From Candidatus Nomurabacteria bacterium (lineage in GTDB: Bacteria; Patescibacteriota; Minisyncoccia; Phycocordibacterales; UBA9973): DNA of 43,832 nt. Location of the stretch: contig JAPLXS010000006.1 in assembly GCA_026395965.1 (NCBI GenBank), forward strand, positions 74,851 through 118,682. The letters are read 5' to 3'. Shown here piece after piece: positions 1 through 10,374 of this stretch. The position numbers were made by a program, and so were the translations under genes. Within the stretch, counting starts at the first letter, position 1. Each line of letters starts with the position of its first letter. The notes under the pieces were generated by a model. That model was not told where the DNA came from. It was given only the letters and a program-made list of their open reading frames with translations, and made no database searches.

Positions 1-1269
1 CTTTCATACAAAACAAAAGCTGAGCTTGATGCATACATATTACAGCAAGAAGAAGCAAAAAAACGCGACCATAGAAAGATTGGCAAAGAATTGAAACTAT
101 TCACTCTTTCTGAACTTGTTGGAGCAGGTCTTCCACTATTACAACCAAAAGGTATGATTATCCGAAAAGAGATCGAAGATTATCTATGGGAATTGCATAA
201 AAACAATGGATACAGTCGTGTTTGGACACCTCATATAGCAAAACAAAACCTATACGAAACATCTGGTCATGCTGCCAAGTTTGGAGCTGAGCTTTTCAGA
301 GTAAAAGGTGGAGATGAAGAATTTTTTATGAAGCCCATGAATTGCCCACACCACATGCAAATCTTTGCTGATAATCAATTTTCATATCGTGATATGCCAG
401 TTCGATATTTTGAACCAGCAACTGTTTATCGTTATGAAAAAGCAGGACAACTCTCAGGACTTACTCGCGTACGTGCTATCACTCAAGATGACGGTCACCT
501 ATTTTGCCGAGTATCACAAATTGGCACTGAAGTAAGTACAATAGTTTCAATAATAAAATCTTTCTACACTACAATGGGAATGATGAATGGCTACTGGGTT
601 AGACTTTCTGTTCGCGGAGATGATAAAAGCAAATATCTTGGTACAGATGAAGTATGGGAAAAAGCAGAAAGCGCTCTTGAAATAGCAGCTAAAGAAAATG
701 AATTAAACTACAAAATAGGACGTGACGAAGCAGCTTTCTACGGACCAAAATTAGACTTTATGTTTAAAGATGCGATAGGACGTGAGTGGCAACTAGCTAC
801 AATTCAATGTGACTTCAATCTACCAGAGAGATTTGAATTAAAATTTATAAATGAGAGTGGAGTAGAAGAAAGACCAGTAGTAATACACCGTGCTATATCT
901 GGATCACTAGAGCGATTTATGGGAGTTATGATAGAACATTTTGCTGGAGCATTTCCACTATGGCTTTCCCCTGTCCAAGTTGTTGTCTTGCCTATTTCTG
1001 AGCACCAAAAAGAATACGGAGATAGTGTATTTAAAGCATTAAAAGATAGAGATATAAGAGTAGAAATTGATGATTCAAATGAATCACTAGGCAAAAGAAT
1101 ACGAAACGCAAAGATGAAAAAAGTTCCTTATGTTATAGTAATCGGTGATAAAGAAAAAGAATCTGGGCTTATAACAGTAGAAGGACGAACTGAAAAATTG
1201 GAAAATATTACAACCGAAGCTTTCTTGGAAAGACTTTCTGGTGAAATTAAAAATAAGACTTTGAATTAG
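1..1269 (+). CDS. thrS: Threonyl-tRNA synthetase, C-terminal part (truncated by window start)
   Basis: Frame is open from base 1 (LSYKTKAELDAYILQQEEAKKRDHRKIGKEL...) into the given ORF. Class II motifs MKPMNCPHHMQIF, RYEKAGQLSGLTRVRAITQDDGHLF, HRAISGSLERFMGVMIEHFAGAFPLWLSP. Confidence 0.96.
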   Translation, partial: LSYKTKAELDAYILQQEEAKKRDHRKIGKELKLFTLSELVGAGLPLLQPKGMIIRKEIEDYLWELHKNNGYSRVWTPHIAKQNLYETSGHAAKFGAELFRVKGGDEEFFMKPMNCPHHMQIFADNQFSYRDMPVRYFEPATVYRYEKAGQLSGLTRVRAITQDDGHLFCRVSQIGTEVSTIVSIIKSFYTTMGMMNGYWVRLSVRGDDKSKYLGTDEVWEKAESALEIAAKENELNYKIGRDEAAFYGPKLDFMFKDAIGREWQLATIQCDFNLPERFELKFINESGVEERPVVIHRAISGSLERFMGVMIEHFAGAFPLWLSPVQVVVLPISEHQKEYGDSVFKALKDRDIRVEIDDSNESLGKRIRNAKMKKVPYVIVIGDKEKESGLITVEGRTEKLENITTEAFLERLSGEIKNKTLN

Positions 1270-1274
1270 GTAAA

Positions 1275-1305
1275 TAAAAAACCTCTCATAAGTGAGAGGT
1301 TTTTT
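1275..1305 (+). terminator. Rho-independent terminator after thrS
   Basis: AAAAAACCTCTCATAAGTGAGAGGTTTTTT hairpin with T tract. Confidence 0.85.
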
Positions 1306-1379
1306 ATTTGTATTTTAGTAGTAATCAAACAAAATATATCTTTCCAAAAACTATTTTGTTTGATTACTAATTCTCTAAA

Positions 1380-3476
1380 TTATATATCCAAGTTTGCCAT
1401 TTTGGCATGAGATTGAATGAAAGATTTACGAGGAGGAACTTCACTTCCCATAAGCATGTCTATAACTTTGTTTGCATTTTCTGCATCAATAACTGAAACT
1501 TGTTTTAGCACACGCTTGGTTGGATCCATAGTAGTTTCCCAAAGTTCTTCAGCATTCATTTCTCCGAGACCTTTATATCTCTGAATATGAATCTTGGAAG
1601 CGGCTTTTTTGCTTTTTACTTCTGTCTCCTCTTCTGTTTCTTCTTGTGCAACACCGTCTTCTTCATTTGCTGATTCGGCAAGAAGTTCGGCGAGAGATGC
1701 AGCATCATTACCCAAAAGCTTGTCTCTCTCTTCATCAGAATAAGCATACATTATTTCTTTACCTCTTTTAATTTTGAAAAGTGGTGGTTGAGCAATATAT
1801 ATATAACCTGCATCTATAATAGGACGGAAATATCTATACATAAGAGTCAAAATAAGTGTACGAATATGGGCCCCGTCCACGTCGGCATCGGTAGCAATGA
1901 TTATCTTATGATAACGCATTTTCTCAAGATCAAAAGTATCACCTATAGAAGTCCCCATAGCAATAACTAGATTTTTGATTTGTTCACTTCCGAGCATACG
2001 GTCTAGACGAGCACGCTCTACGTTTAGGATTTTACCGCGAAGAGGAAGTATGGCCTGAGTCTTTCTATCTCTACCCATCTTGGCTGTACCACCAGCGGAG
2101 TCTCCCTCTACTATAAATAGTTCAGCAGAAGTTGCATCACGAACCTGACAGTCTGAAAGCTTACCAGGAAGAGTCATACCTTCTAGTGCCCCCTTTCTCA
2201 AGATTGAATCTTTGGCTGCTTTAGCCGCCTTACGAGCACGTAAAGCAAGTAAAGATTTATTTATCATCATTTTAGCTTCATCTGGATTCTCTTCCAAGAA
2301 AGCTGAAAATGCTTCTCCAAAAACAGTTGCCACAGCTCCTTGAGCTTCAGTAGAACCTAGTTTTGCTTTTGTCTGACCTTCAAATTGAATTTCACGAAGC
2401 TTAACTGATATTACAGCTGTTAAACCTTCAAGAACATCATCTCCGGTAAATCCCCCATCTGCTTCTTTGATTAAGTTGTTTTTCTTGCCGTAAGTATTTA
2501 TGACACGAGTAAGAGCCATTTTAAATCCAGTTACATGAGTACCTCCTTCTGGAGTATGAATATTGTTGGCAAAAGGAATAATATCAGAACTGAAATTATC
2601 TACATACTGTAATGCAACTTCCACTCCAACATCATCAACTTCTTTTTCAACATAAAAAACACTAGGATGAATTGGCTTTTCGATTTTATTATAAAATTTA
2701 ACCAAAGATACTAACCCTCCTTCAAAATAAAATGTTGTAGACGGGATTTCAAGACCAAGCTCTTTGAACCAAAAAACTTCATCAGCATTACCCTTTCCTT
2801 TTCCACCTGTTAGTGGATCCCAGTCTCGTGCATCAAGTATCTCAATACGCAATCCTTTTACAAGGTATGCTTGCTGACGCAAATGATTTACTACTGTATC
2901 TAAATCAAATTTAACCTGTTTAAATATTTCTTCATCTGGTCTGAAAGTGATGATAGTTCCATGATTTTTAGAAGTTCCAACTTTTTTAACAGCTGCTTTT
3001 CTTTTACCTTGAGCATATTCTTGTATGTATTTACCACCATCTGTATGTACTTCTGCTTTTGTATAAATAGAAAGTGCATTTACAACAGATGCTCCCACTC
3101 CGTGAAGTCCTCCTGATACTTTATATCCACTATCATCTCCTCCAAACTTTCCTCCAGCATGGAGAGTAGTCATAACAGTTTCAAGTGCTGATACTTTTGT
3201 TTTAGGATGAATACCGACTGGGATTCCGCGTCCGTTATCTACAACTCTGACTGAATTATCTGGAAGAAGAACCACTTCAATATGATCACAATATCCTCCC
3301 ATCGCTTCATCGCGTGAGTTGTCGAAAATTTCCCAGATCAAATGGTGAAGCCCATCTATACCTGTAGAACCAATATACATTCCGGGACGACGACGAACTG
3401 GCTCAAGACCTTCGAGTACTGATATTTGTTCTGCTCCGTATTTACCTGTTGGTTTATTTTTTTCTTCTTTTGCCAT
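1380..3476 (-). CDS. gyrB: DNA gyrase subunit B
   Basis: LEGLEPVRRRPGMYIGSTG, HHLIWEIFDNSRDEAMGGYC, VDNGRGIPVGIHPKT, VEGDSAGGTAKMGRDRKTQAILPLRGKILNVE, IATDADVDGAHIRTL, QRYKGLGEMNAEELWETTMDP. Confidence 0.95.
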   Translation of the reverse strand: MAKEEKNKPTGKYGAEQISVLEGLEPVRRRPGMYIGSTGIDGLHHLIWEIFDNSRDEAMGGYCDHIEVVLLPDNSVRVVDNGRGIPVGIHPKTKVSALETVMTTLHAGGKFGGDDSGYKVSGGLHGVGASVVNALSIYTKAEVHTDGGKYIQEYAQGKRKAAVKKVGTSKNHGTIITFRPDEEIFKQVKFDLDTVVNHLRQQAYLVKGLRIEILDARDWDPLTGGKGKGNADEVFWFKELGLEIPSTTFYFEGGLVSLVKFYNKIEKPIHPSVFYVEKEVDDVGVEVALQYVDNFSSDIIPFANNIHTPEGGTHVTGFKMALTRVINTYGKKNNLIKEADGGFTGDDVLEGLTAVISVKLREIQFEGQTKAKLGSTEAQGAVATVFGEAFSAFLEENPDEAKMMINKSLLALRARKAAKAAKDSILRKGALEGMTLPGKLSDCQVRDATSAELFIVEGDSAGGTAKMGRDRKTQAILPLRGKILNVERARLDRMLGSEQIKNLVIAMGTSIGDTFDLEKMRYHKIIIATDADVDGAHIRTLILTLMYRYFRPIIDAGYIYIAQPPLFKIKRGKEIMYAYSDEERDKLLGNDAASLAELLAESANEEDGVAQEETEEETEVKSKKAASKIHIQRYKGLGEMNAEELWETTMDPTKRVLKQVSVIDAENANKVIDMLMGSEVPPRKSFIQSHAKMANLDI

Positions 3477-3659
3477 CCTGTTAAAAAATTTAATGATAAT
3501 GTTTAGTGATTCATTTTTTATTACAAATTTTGAGTGAAAATATGTAAAATTGATTCAAATTGCCCTTTTAGATAAGACAATTACTCTATTTATTATATCA
3601 AAATATAAACCAAAATACTAATATTTTTTCTAGGAAGTAACCTTATATTTAAAGGGTTT

Positions 3660-5483
3660 TTATCTAACTTCAAAACCAAGAGATACTATTTTATCAGTTA
3701 TATTAGACATGATTGTATTTACATCCTCCTCTACTAGAGTTCTGTCGTATGATTGGAATACTAAACGATAAGCAAAAGAAGTTCTGCCTCCCTTTGTAAA
3801 ACTATCAAACAATACTGGCTCACCAACCAAAAGTTCAGTTCCAAAACTATTGTAAACATTTATAAGAACCTGTGGTGCTGTGCCTTCTGGTACCCATACA
3901 GCAATATCTCGAGTCATAAATGGATATATTGACCAGTTTTTAAATATTTGTGGTACAAATTTTTCATTTGTTTCATTTTGAGTTATTGATTCTTTGGAGT
4001 GAAAATCTGAAGATTTTAAAATTATATTATCTAAACTAGAAATATATTCATCTAGAGTTACTTCAATAACATTTTTCTTATCTCCGTAAGCTACATGAAT
4101 TTCTTCTCCGTCATCTTTAAATATCTTTCCAATTTCAAAAACTTTTATTTCATTTGTGCCAAGTAGCGGCATATTTTTCTGATTGAGTAATATACTTTCT
4201 TTTAGCCCTTCAGAAAGACTTGTTCTTAAAAAATTTTTATCTGAAGCCGCAGCTAAAATTTCCAAATCTCCACTATCTCTAAAAACATAAGTCATAACTT
4301 CCTTATATCCATCTTGTACTAGTTTTTTCTTTGCTGTAAATATTTTATCCCAATCAGAGTCATCTTCTCCTTCAAATTTTATCTCTGGGACTAGAGGAAC
4401 AATCTTTTCGTAACCATAAGCACGCCCTATCTCCTCTACAAAATTATGAGAACCAACTAGATCTAGTCTCATAGGAGGTATAGTAATATTCCAAGAATTA
4501 TTTATATTTTCAAATTTATAATTATAATTTTTTAATATTTTTTCTATTTCAATATCTGAGATATCCAATCCCAATATTTTTGAAATATAATGTGATTCGA
4601 AAGATACAGTAGTTTCTTTTTGGGGATTTGGATACAAATCAATAATATCTTCAAAAGATGCCTCTGGACATAACTCCATGATCAAGCTTGATATCTCACT
4701 CATCGCGAATTCACAAAGAGTTGAAGATAGATCATTCTCATACCTCTTGGATGCATCGGTCTGTATACCAAGTCTACGAGCAGTCCTGCGTACTGGAATA
4801 GGATCAAAACTAGCTACTTCTATTAAAATATTTGTGGTCAAAGGAGATATGCCAGAATCTAAACCACCCTTTACGCCTGCTAGAGCCAAGTTTTTAGTTC
4901 CATCGGTTATCATCATATCTGTATCTTTTAATGCAACAGAAATTTTTTCTGAACCTACAAGCTGAAAACTTTCACCCTCTTTTGCATTTTTTACAATAAT
5001 TCTTTCATAGGACAATTGCTTTAAATCAAATGCATGTATAGGTTGACCGGAATCAAACATAACTATATTTGTAGCATCTACTATGTTGTTTATACTTCTC
5101 TGCCCAATCGAGGCAAGATATTCAACCATCCACTTCGGTGATGGTTCTACTTTTATATCTCGAATAATTCTTCCCATATAACGACGACAGTTTGGAGTTT
5201 GTATATCTATTTTTAAATCAGTTCCAATTGATTTCGGTATTTTGTATTCTGGTAATTTAAAACTGATACCGAGCAATCCTGCTATTTCACGAGCTACACC
5301 CATATGTGAGAGTAAATCATGAGCTCTGTCTGGTAAAATTTTTAAATCGTAAACAGTATCACCATTTGGTAATTTTTCTATATCTTCTATCTCACAAAGT
5401 TTAAATGTTAAAAGACTAGCAATCTCGTCTTCGCTTGGAATATCTGCAATATATGATTTTAACCAATTATAGGAAATGAGCAT
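3660..5483 (-). CDS. pheT: Phenylalanyl-tRNA synthetase beta subunit, short form
   Basis: MLISYNWLKSYI start, DLKILPDRAHDLLSHMGVAREIAGLLG, B3/B4-like core, C-terminal FDX-ACB-like MTRDIAVWVPEGT...; the EMAP/OB tRNA-binding insertion near the N-terminus is absent. Confidence 0.93.
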   Translation of the reverse strand: MLISYNWLKSYIADIPSEDEIASLLTFKLCEIEDIEKLPNGDTVYDLKILPDRAHDLLSHMGVAREIAGLLGISFKLPEYKIPKSIGTDLKIDIQTPNCRRYMGRIIRDIKVEPSPKWMVEYLASIGQRSINNIVDATNIVMFDSGQPIHAFDLKQLSYERIIVKNAKEGESFQLVGSEKISVALKDTDMMITDGTKNLALAGVKGGLDSGISPLTTNILIEVASFDPIPVRRTARRLGIQTDASKRYENDLSSTLCEFAMSEISSLIMELCPEASFEDIIDLYPNPQKETTVSFESHYISKILGLDISDIEIEKILKNYNYKFENINNSWNITIPPMRLDLVGSHNFVEEIGRAYGYEKIVPLVPEIKFEGEDDSDWDKIFTAKKKLVQDGYKEVMTYVFRDSGDLEILAAASDKNFLRTSLSEGLKESILLNQKNMPLLGTNEIKVFEIGKIFKDDGEEIHVAYGDKKNVIEVTLDEYISSLDNIILKSSDFHSKESITQNETNEKFVPQIFKNWSIYPFMTRDIAVWVPEGTAPQVLINVYNSFGTELLVGEPVLFDSFTKGGRTSFAYRLVFQSYDRTLVEEDVNTIMSNITDKIVSLGFEVR

Positions 5484-5487
5484 AAAA

Positions 5488-6201
5488 TTAGAATTGATTT
5501 AGTCTTAAGTCACCTTGATAAACGAGCCTAATGTCTGGGATTTTATATTTCATCATCATCAATCTGTCTAATCCTACTCCAAAAGCAAATCCTTGATATT
5601 TTTTACCGTCGATACCGCAATTTTCTAGAACTTTAGGGTGGACCATACCTGCACCCAATAACTCAAACCACTTCTCACCTTTTTTTAAGTCAATCTCAAA
5701 ACCAGGTTCTACGAAAGGAAAAAAACTAGGACGAAGTCGAATCTCTATATCGTCAGCTGCAAAAAACCTCTTGAAAAATTCAAATAAAATTCCTTTCATA
5801 TGAGCTACAGAAATATCTTCTCCAATCATAAGACATTCAATCTGATGAAATTGCATTTCATGCCCTGAATCAGTAGACTCGTTGCGAAATACTTTACCAG
5901 GAGAAACAATAGCAAAAGGTGGTTGACCTCCGGAGCGTACTAGATTTTCCATAAATCTTATTTGTGTATTTGAAGTATGAGTACGAAGAACGAAACCTTC
6001 TTTACCTTTTATAAAAAAAGTATCTTGCATGTCACGAGCTGGATGGTCTTTGGGAACATTGAGTGCGTCAAAGTTATGCCATTCGTCTTCTATTTCTGGA
6101 CCAACTTCTACAACAAAACCTAAATCTTTAAAGATAGAGACTGCTTCGTTTATAGTCAAAGTTAATGGGTGTAAACTTCCTTTTGGGTATGTGTCTTTCA
6201 T
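5488..6201 (-). CDS. pheS: Phenylalanyl-tRNA synthetase alpha subunit, short form
   Basis: HPLTLTINEAVSIFKDLGFVVEVGPEIEDEWHNFDALNVPKDHPARDMQDTFF, FHQIECLMIGEDISVAHMKG, GFAFGVGLDRLMMMKY. Starts at the catalytic domain. Confidence 0.94.
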   Translation of the reverse strand: MKDTYPKGSLHPLTLTINEAVSIFKDLGFVVEVGPEIEDEWHNFDALNVPKDHPARDMQDTFFIKGKEGFVLRTHTSNTQIRFMENLVRSGGQPPFAIVSPGKVFRNESTDSGHEMQFHQIECLMIGEDISVAHMKGILFEFFKRFFAADDIEIRLRPSFFPFVEPGFEIDLKKGEKWFELLGAGMVHPKVLENCGIDGKKYQGFAFGVGLDRLMMMKYKIPDIRLVYQGDLRLNQF

Positions 6202-6267
6202 TTTTATCTTGGCCTTAAATTAAAATTATTCTCCAGTAATATTAGCACAAAAATGACTTTATTTGAA

Positions 6268-9200
6268 TTATATTTTTCCTGCCAATAGGTCCTCCTCAAA
6301 CTGATTTATTCCCTTTAAAGTCTTTGGATACTTGTCTATATTGACGAAATCTAGGTTATTAATCTTATTAAAGATTATTTCTATTAGCTTCCTAGTTCTC
6401 GCAACTTCTTCGTCGGTAAATTCAATTTGTTTTTCGTTTATAGAAGTTGCTCCATTGTATATTTCTGGCTCAACAAATATAAAAATACCATTATTCATTT
6501 TATAGTTTTTATAATTTTTAGAATTTTCTATTAACAATTTATAAAAAATAATTTGGTTTTTATAACTCCATTCTTTTATTTTATCTTTCTCATCTTTATT
6601 TTTTTCAGCAATAGCTTTGCCTGTTTTAAAATCAAATACATCTACAATATTACCGTCTAGAATTCGAAGTAAATCTATTTTACCAGTTATGTGTGCTTTA
6701 TCTAAAACTACTCCCTCTTTTCCAAAATCTACTTCTGTTTTATCTGTTGGAAGTATTTCTTTTAACTTAATATCATAAAAAATAGAAAGTGCTTCTTTGC
6801 CTCTAGCAAGATATTTTTCCATTTCCATCTCACTTATTCTTTTTCTCTTAAAATCATTTTCAAATAGATTTATAAATTCTTCTTTACTTGGCAATATCCC
6901 CTTTTCTTTATATTTTATAATACAAAGCTCTATAGACTTGTGAATAGAGGAACCAAAAATATTTGAAATACTCATAGGCTGTGGAAAACGAATAAGATTC
7001 TGCTCAAAAAAAGTCTTTGGACCCTCTCCGTAATAAATATTTAAATAATTATTAAAATGAGAAACACTGAGCTTGTAATTCTCAACGAGGGGTGCCAAAA
7101 ATGCCTTTTCACTTTCTATATAGACTTTATCAGTATAGTTTGGTGTTGTGGTTTCAAGTATTGAACTAGTATTTAAATCTTCGTCTTGATTATCTTTTGA
7201 ATCCAAAACTAAATTATTGTTTAAAAATTTAACTTCTACTGACTCACCTCCATCATCTTTAAATAAATAAGTTGAAAGATATAGATTTTTTTTGGCTCTT
7301 GTGAGAGCCACATAAAATAGCCTCAAATCATCGTCTGATTCGTCGCTAGATAGGTCTATAGGGAGATTTTCTGGTAAACGTATCTTATTTCTCATTCCTC
7401 CTTTTGACCAGTTCTCATCCTGACAAGACAAAAGAAAAACTGTTTCGAATTCTAGACCTTTTGACTTATGAGCAGACATCAACTGAACTGCATTTTCTGC
7501 TCCCGTAAAGGGGCTTGTGTCGTTTAAAAGAATATGACTACTTTCATGAATCTCTACAAATTTTACTAAGTCGGAAACTTTCAATAAACTATTTAGACTA
7601 TGACCTCGGAGCGCACCAATGAAAAACTTTAAACCAGAAAGAAATCTAAGATATTCGGGTTTATTTTTTTCTAACTTTTCTTTACTAAAATAATAATCTT
7701 TATATGGACTAATAAATTTATCTACATTATTATTTTCTGTTTCTTCAAACTCATCATCAGTAAGTTTCAAATCACTCTTGCCTATCAAACTTTCAAGAAC
7801 ATACTCAACAGGCTCATATTTTGATCTTGCCGACATCTCTATAAAGAATTCTGCAATCTTTACAACCTTCTCATCTTTATAATCAAGCATCACAGAAAGC
7901 CAAGATGTATCTAGAGATTTATCATCTCGTTTTGTTTTAGCTAAAAGTGAAATATCCCATATTGTTTTATATGATAAACCCCAAAATGGATATGAAAGAA
8001 TTTCCGGCATTAGACTATCTCCGGAATAAGGAGACTCACTTTCCATGATATTTAAATATTTACACATAGTAATGAGCTGATGAATATGCGGCGTAGCAAG
8101 AACATTTTGCTCTTTCTCGTAAACAATAGGCACACTAAAATAGTGCATAAAAGGAACTAGATTTTCGAGTTCTCTATGTTTACGAGATATTACAGCTATA
8201 TCTTTTGGATTATGCCCTTCTTTTATTAGATTTTTTATTTTAAGAGCAATATTGTGGTACTGGTGTTCCTTTGTTTTATATTTTAATTTTTTTATTTCCC
8301 CAGTGTAATTTTTATTTTCATCACCACTTGATATCAACTTTTTATTTATACCTTCAATAATATCTTCCAATCTATTTGAACCTGTAACTATTATAGTACG
8401 AGCTAAATCTAAAATATTTTGACCTGAGCGGTAATTTTCAGTCATAACTATTATTTTCACACTCTCATATACCAAATGAAAATCTTTTATATTTGAAATA
8501 TCTGCACCTTGAAAACGATAGATAGCCTGATCGTCGTCACCCACTACCATTATATTTGGTTTCTTTTCATTTACAGGATTGTCAGTTAGTAGTCTTATCA
8601 GTCTTATTTGGGCATCATTTGTATCTTGAAATTCATCCACCATAGTATATAAAAACTGCTCTTGAAGCTCTGCTTTAAGATTTTCATTTTTCCTTATGGC
8701 TTCTATGACTTCAAGTATCATATCGTCATAATCAAAGTAACCACGTTCAAATAACATATCTTTATATTTACTATATATAAAGCCGAGATTTTCTAACTTT
8801 TCTCCAGCTTCAAAAGATTTCAAAACTATATTTTCATTTGTACCTGTTGTGTATTTTTTCTTCCATTCCCCTATCGGTCCTGTTTTATTTTCTGATACAG
8901 ATTCTTCCAAGGCTTTCTTTAATGAAGATATCAGGTAACCAGATATTGGTTTAAAATAATCTGAGGGAAAAGAACTCGTGTCTATATTTTCCCACTGTGT
9001 TATCATCTTTTTTATTTCGGGGAAAATTTTTGTAGATAGTCTATCTTTAAAAACCATAGATAAAGATGAATTTATGTTTTCTAAAGTAATTTTATTATTA
9101 CTAATAATTAAATCAAATTCTTTTGGAGTTATGCCTGCTTTTTTTATTTGTGAAATTCTAGATAATATATCTTTTAGAAATACATATCCTTCATTTATAT

Positions 9201-9633
9201 GAAAACTAGAATACGGATTTTTATGATCTAGTGATTTTAAAATTTCTGTTATTATTTCTCTCTGAATAAGCTCATCTGCTGGAGAGAGTCTGGCGTGACT
9301 AAAAAAATACTCTGGATAGCGACTTATTATATTTGTTCCAAAAGCATGGAAGGTGAAAATATTTACTTTGTATGCCTCCACTCCTATCATTGTTTTTAGG
9401 CGATTTAGCATATTTATAGCTCCAGCTTCTGTGAAAGTAAGACACAGTATTCCATGAGGAGGAGTATCTGTTTGTTTTAAGATGTTTGCAACCCGCAATG
9501 ACAATATCTGAGTCTTTCCACTTCCAGGGCCAGCCACGACCATTACAGGACCATCTATAGTGTCCACAGCTTCTTTTTGTGCTTTGTTTAGATTCTTATG
9601 GGCTTTTTCGAAATCAAGTAATATATCGCTCAT
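6268..9633 (-). CDS. UvrD/PcrA-like SF1A helicase with C-terminal PD-(D/E)XK (RecB-like) nuclease domain
   Basis: LNKAQKEAVDTIDGPVMVVAGPGSGKTQIL (Walker A), MVDEFQDTNDAQ, VVGDDDQAIYRFQGAD, LMSAHKSKGLEFETVFL, LRLFYVALTRAKKNLYLS; C-terminal GKIDLLRILDGNIVDVFDFKTGK nuclease motif. Confidence 0.93.
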   Translation of the reverse strand: MSDILLDFEKAHKNLNKAQKEAVDTIDGPVMVVAGPGSGKTQILSLRVANILKQTDTPPHGILCLTFTEAGAINMLNRLKTMIGVEAYKVNIFTFHAFGTNIISRYPEYFFSHARLSPADELIQREIITEILKSLDHKNPYSSFHINEGYVFLKDILSRISQIKKAGITPKEFDLIISNNKITLENINSSLSMVFKDRLSTKIFPEIKKMITQWENIDTSSFPSDYFKPISGYLISSLKKALEESVSENKTGPIGEWKKKYTTGTNENIVLKSFEAGEKLENLGFIYSKYKDMLFERGYFDYDDMILEVIEAIRKNENLKAELQEQFLYTMVDEFQDTNDAQIRLIRLLTDNPVNEKKPNIMVVGDDDQAIYRFQGADISNIKDFHLVYESVKIIVMTENYRSGQNILDLARTIIVTGSNRLEDIIEGINKKLISSGDENKNYTGEIKKLKYKTKEHQYHNIALKIKNLIKEGHNPKDIAVISRKHRELENLVPFMHYFSVPIVYEKEQNVLATPHIHQLITMCKYLNIMESESPYSGDSLMPEILSYPFWGLSYKTIWDISLLAKTKRDDKSLDTSWLSVMLDYKDEKVVKIAEFFIEMSARSKYEPVEYVLESLIGKSDLKLTDDEFEETENNNVDKFISPYKDYYFSKEKLEKNKPEYLRFLSGLKFFIGALRGHSLNSLLKVSDLVKFVEIHESSHILLNDTSPFTGAENAVQLMSAHKSKGLEFETVFLLSCQDENWSKGGMRNKIRLPENLPIDLSSDESDDDLRLFYVALTRAKKNLYLSTYLFKDDGGESVEVKFLNNNLVLDSKDNQDEDLNTSSILETTTPNYTDKVYIESEKAFLAPLVENYKLSVSHFNNYLNIYYGEGPKTFFEQNLIRFPQPMSISNIFGSSIHKSIELCIIKYKEKGILPSKEEFINLFENDFKRKRISEMEMEKYLARGKEALSIFYDIKLKEILPTDKTEVDFGKEGVVLDKAHITGKIDLLRILDGNIVDVFDFKTGKAIAEKNKDEKDKIKEWSYKNQIIFYKLLIENSKNYKNYKMNNGIFIFVEPEIYNGATSINEKQIEFTDEEVARTRKLIEIIFNKINNLDFVNIDKYPKTLKGINQFEEDLLAGKI

Positions 9634-9681
9634 TTTTTTATAATTTAATGCTCCATTAATGTTTACGTAGGTATTATATCA

Positions 9682-10371
9682 TTATTTTTTAGACATATAT
9701 GCAAGCCAATAATCACGCTTGTAAATGCGACTATTGAATGTAGTATAACTCGTCTTCTTTTCTAAATTTATAATTTTAAAAAATCTAATATACATGCCCA
9801 CAAAATCATCTCTAGAAAATACGCGTTCAGTCAGTCCTATTTCCTTTATCACATAAGTATCGTATTCCAACCCAGGATTATCTTTTAGTAAATTTTTGAC
9901 ATTCTTATTCCCGTCTTTAGCAAGCGCTCTGACAAAAAAATATCCACCATTTTTTAAAACTCTATTTACTTCATTTAAATAACTTTCTCGCCCTATATCG
10001 TTTAGAGAATTTGATGATGTTACATCTATAACTACGTCTACAAAATTGTCTTTTATATTATATGACTCTCCTATATCACCAAGACGATAATCTACTTCTA
10101 CCTCTAAATTGTTTGCTCTTTCTTTTGCTAGATTAAGAGCTGTCTTTGATATCTCTATACCTATTACTGTATTTCCTTTTTCGGCTAAGTAATTTGAATT
10201 TCTACCTGTACCACAACCAAGATCAAGGATAACTCTATCTTCGACTCTAAACTTTTCTTCTTTTTTAAGAAACTTCAAAAAACGCAAAGTGTCGGCTTGT
10301 GGACCTTCGTTTTTGGTCACCAACAATGGATTTCTATATTCTCTCTCCCATGTATTTCCTTGATGTGACAT
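9682..10371 (-). CDS. SAM-dependent class I methyltransferase
   Basis: VILDLGCGTGRNSNYLAEKGNTVIGIEIS motif I and downstream Rossmann pattern. Confidence 0.88.
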   Translation of the reverse strand: MSHQGNTWEREYRNPLLVTKNEGPQADTLRFLKFLKKEEKFRVEDRVILDLGCGTGRNSNYLAEKGNTVIGIEISKTALNLAKERANNLEVEVDYRLGDIGESYNIKDNFVDVVIDVTSSNSLNDIGRESYLNEVNRVLKNGGYFFVRALAKDGNKNVKNLLKDNPGLEYDTYVIKEIGLTERVFSRDDFVGMYIRFFKIINLEKKTSYTTFNSRIYKRDYWLAYMSKK

Positions 10372-10374
10372 ATA

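Noticed and set aside
804-1094. Antisense ORFs over thrS, gyrB, pheT, htpX, secD and rplL (e.g. 804..1094, 4678..4965, 23229..23633, 34484..35038)
   Set aside because: Opposite strand of strongly recognisable genes, with no independent motif.
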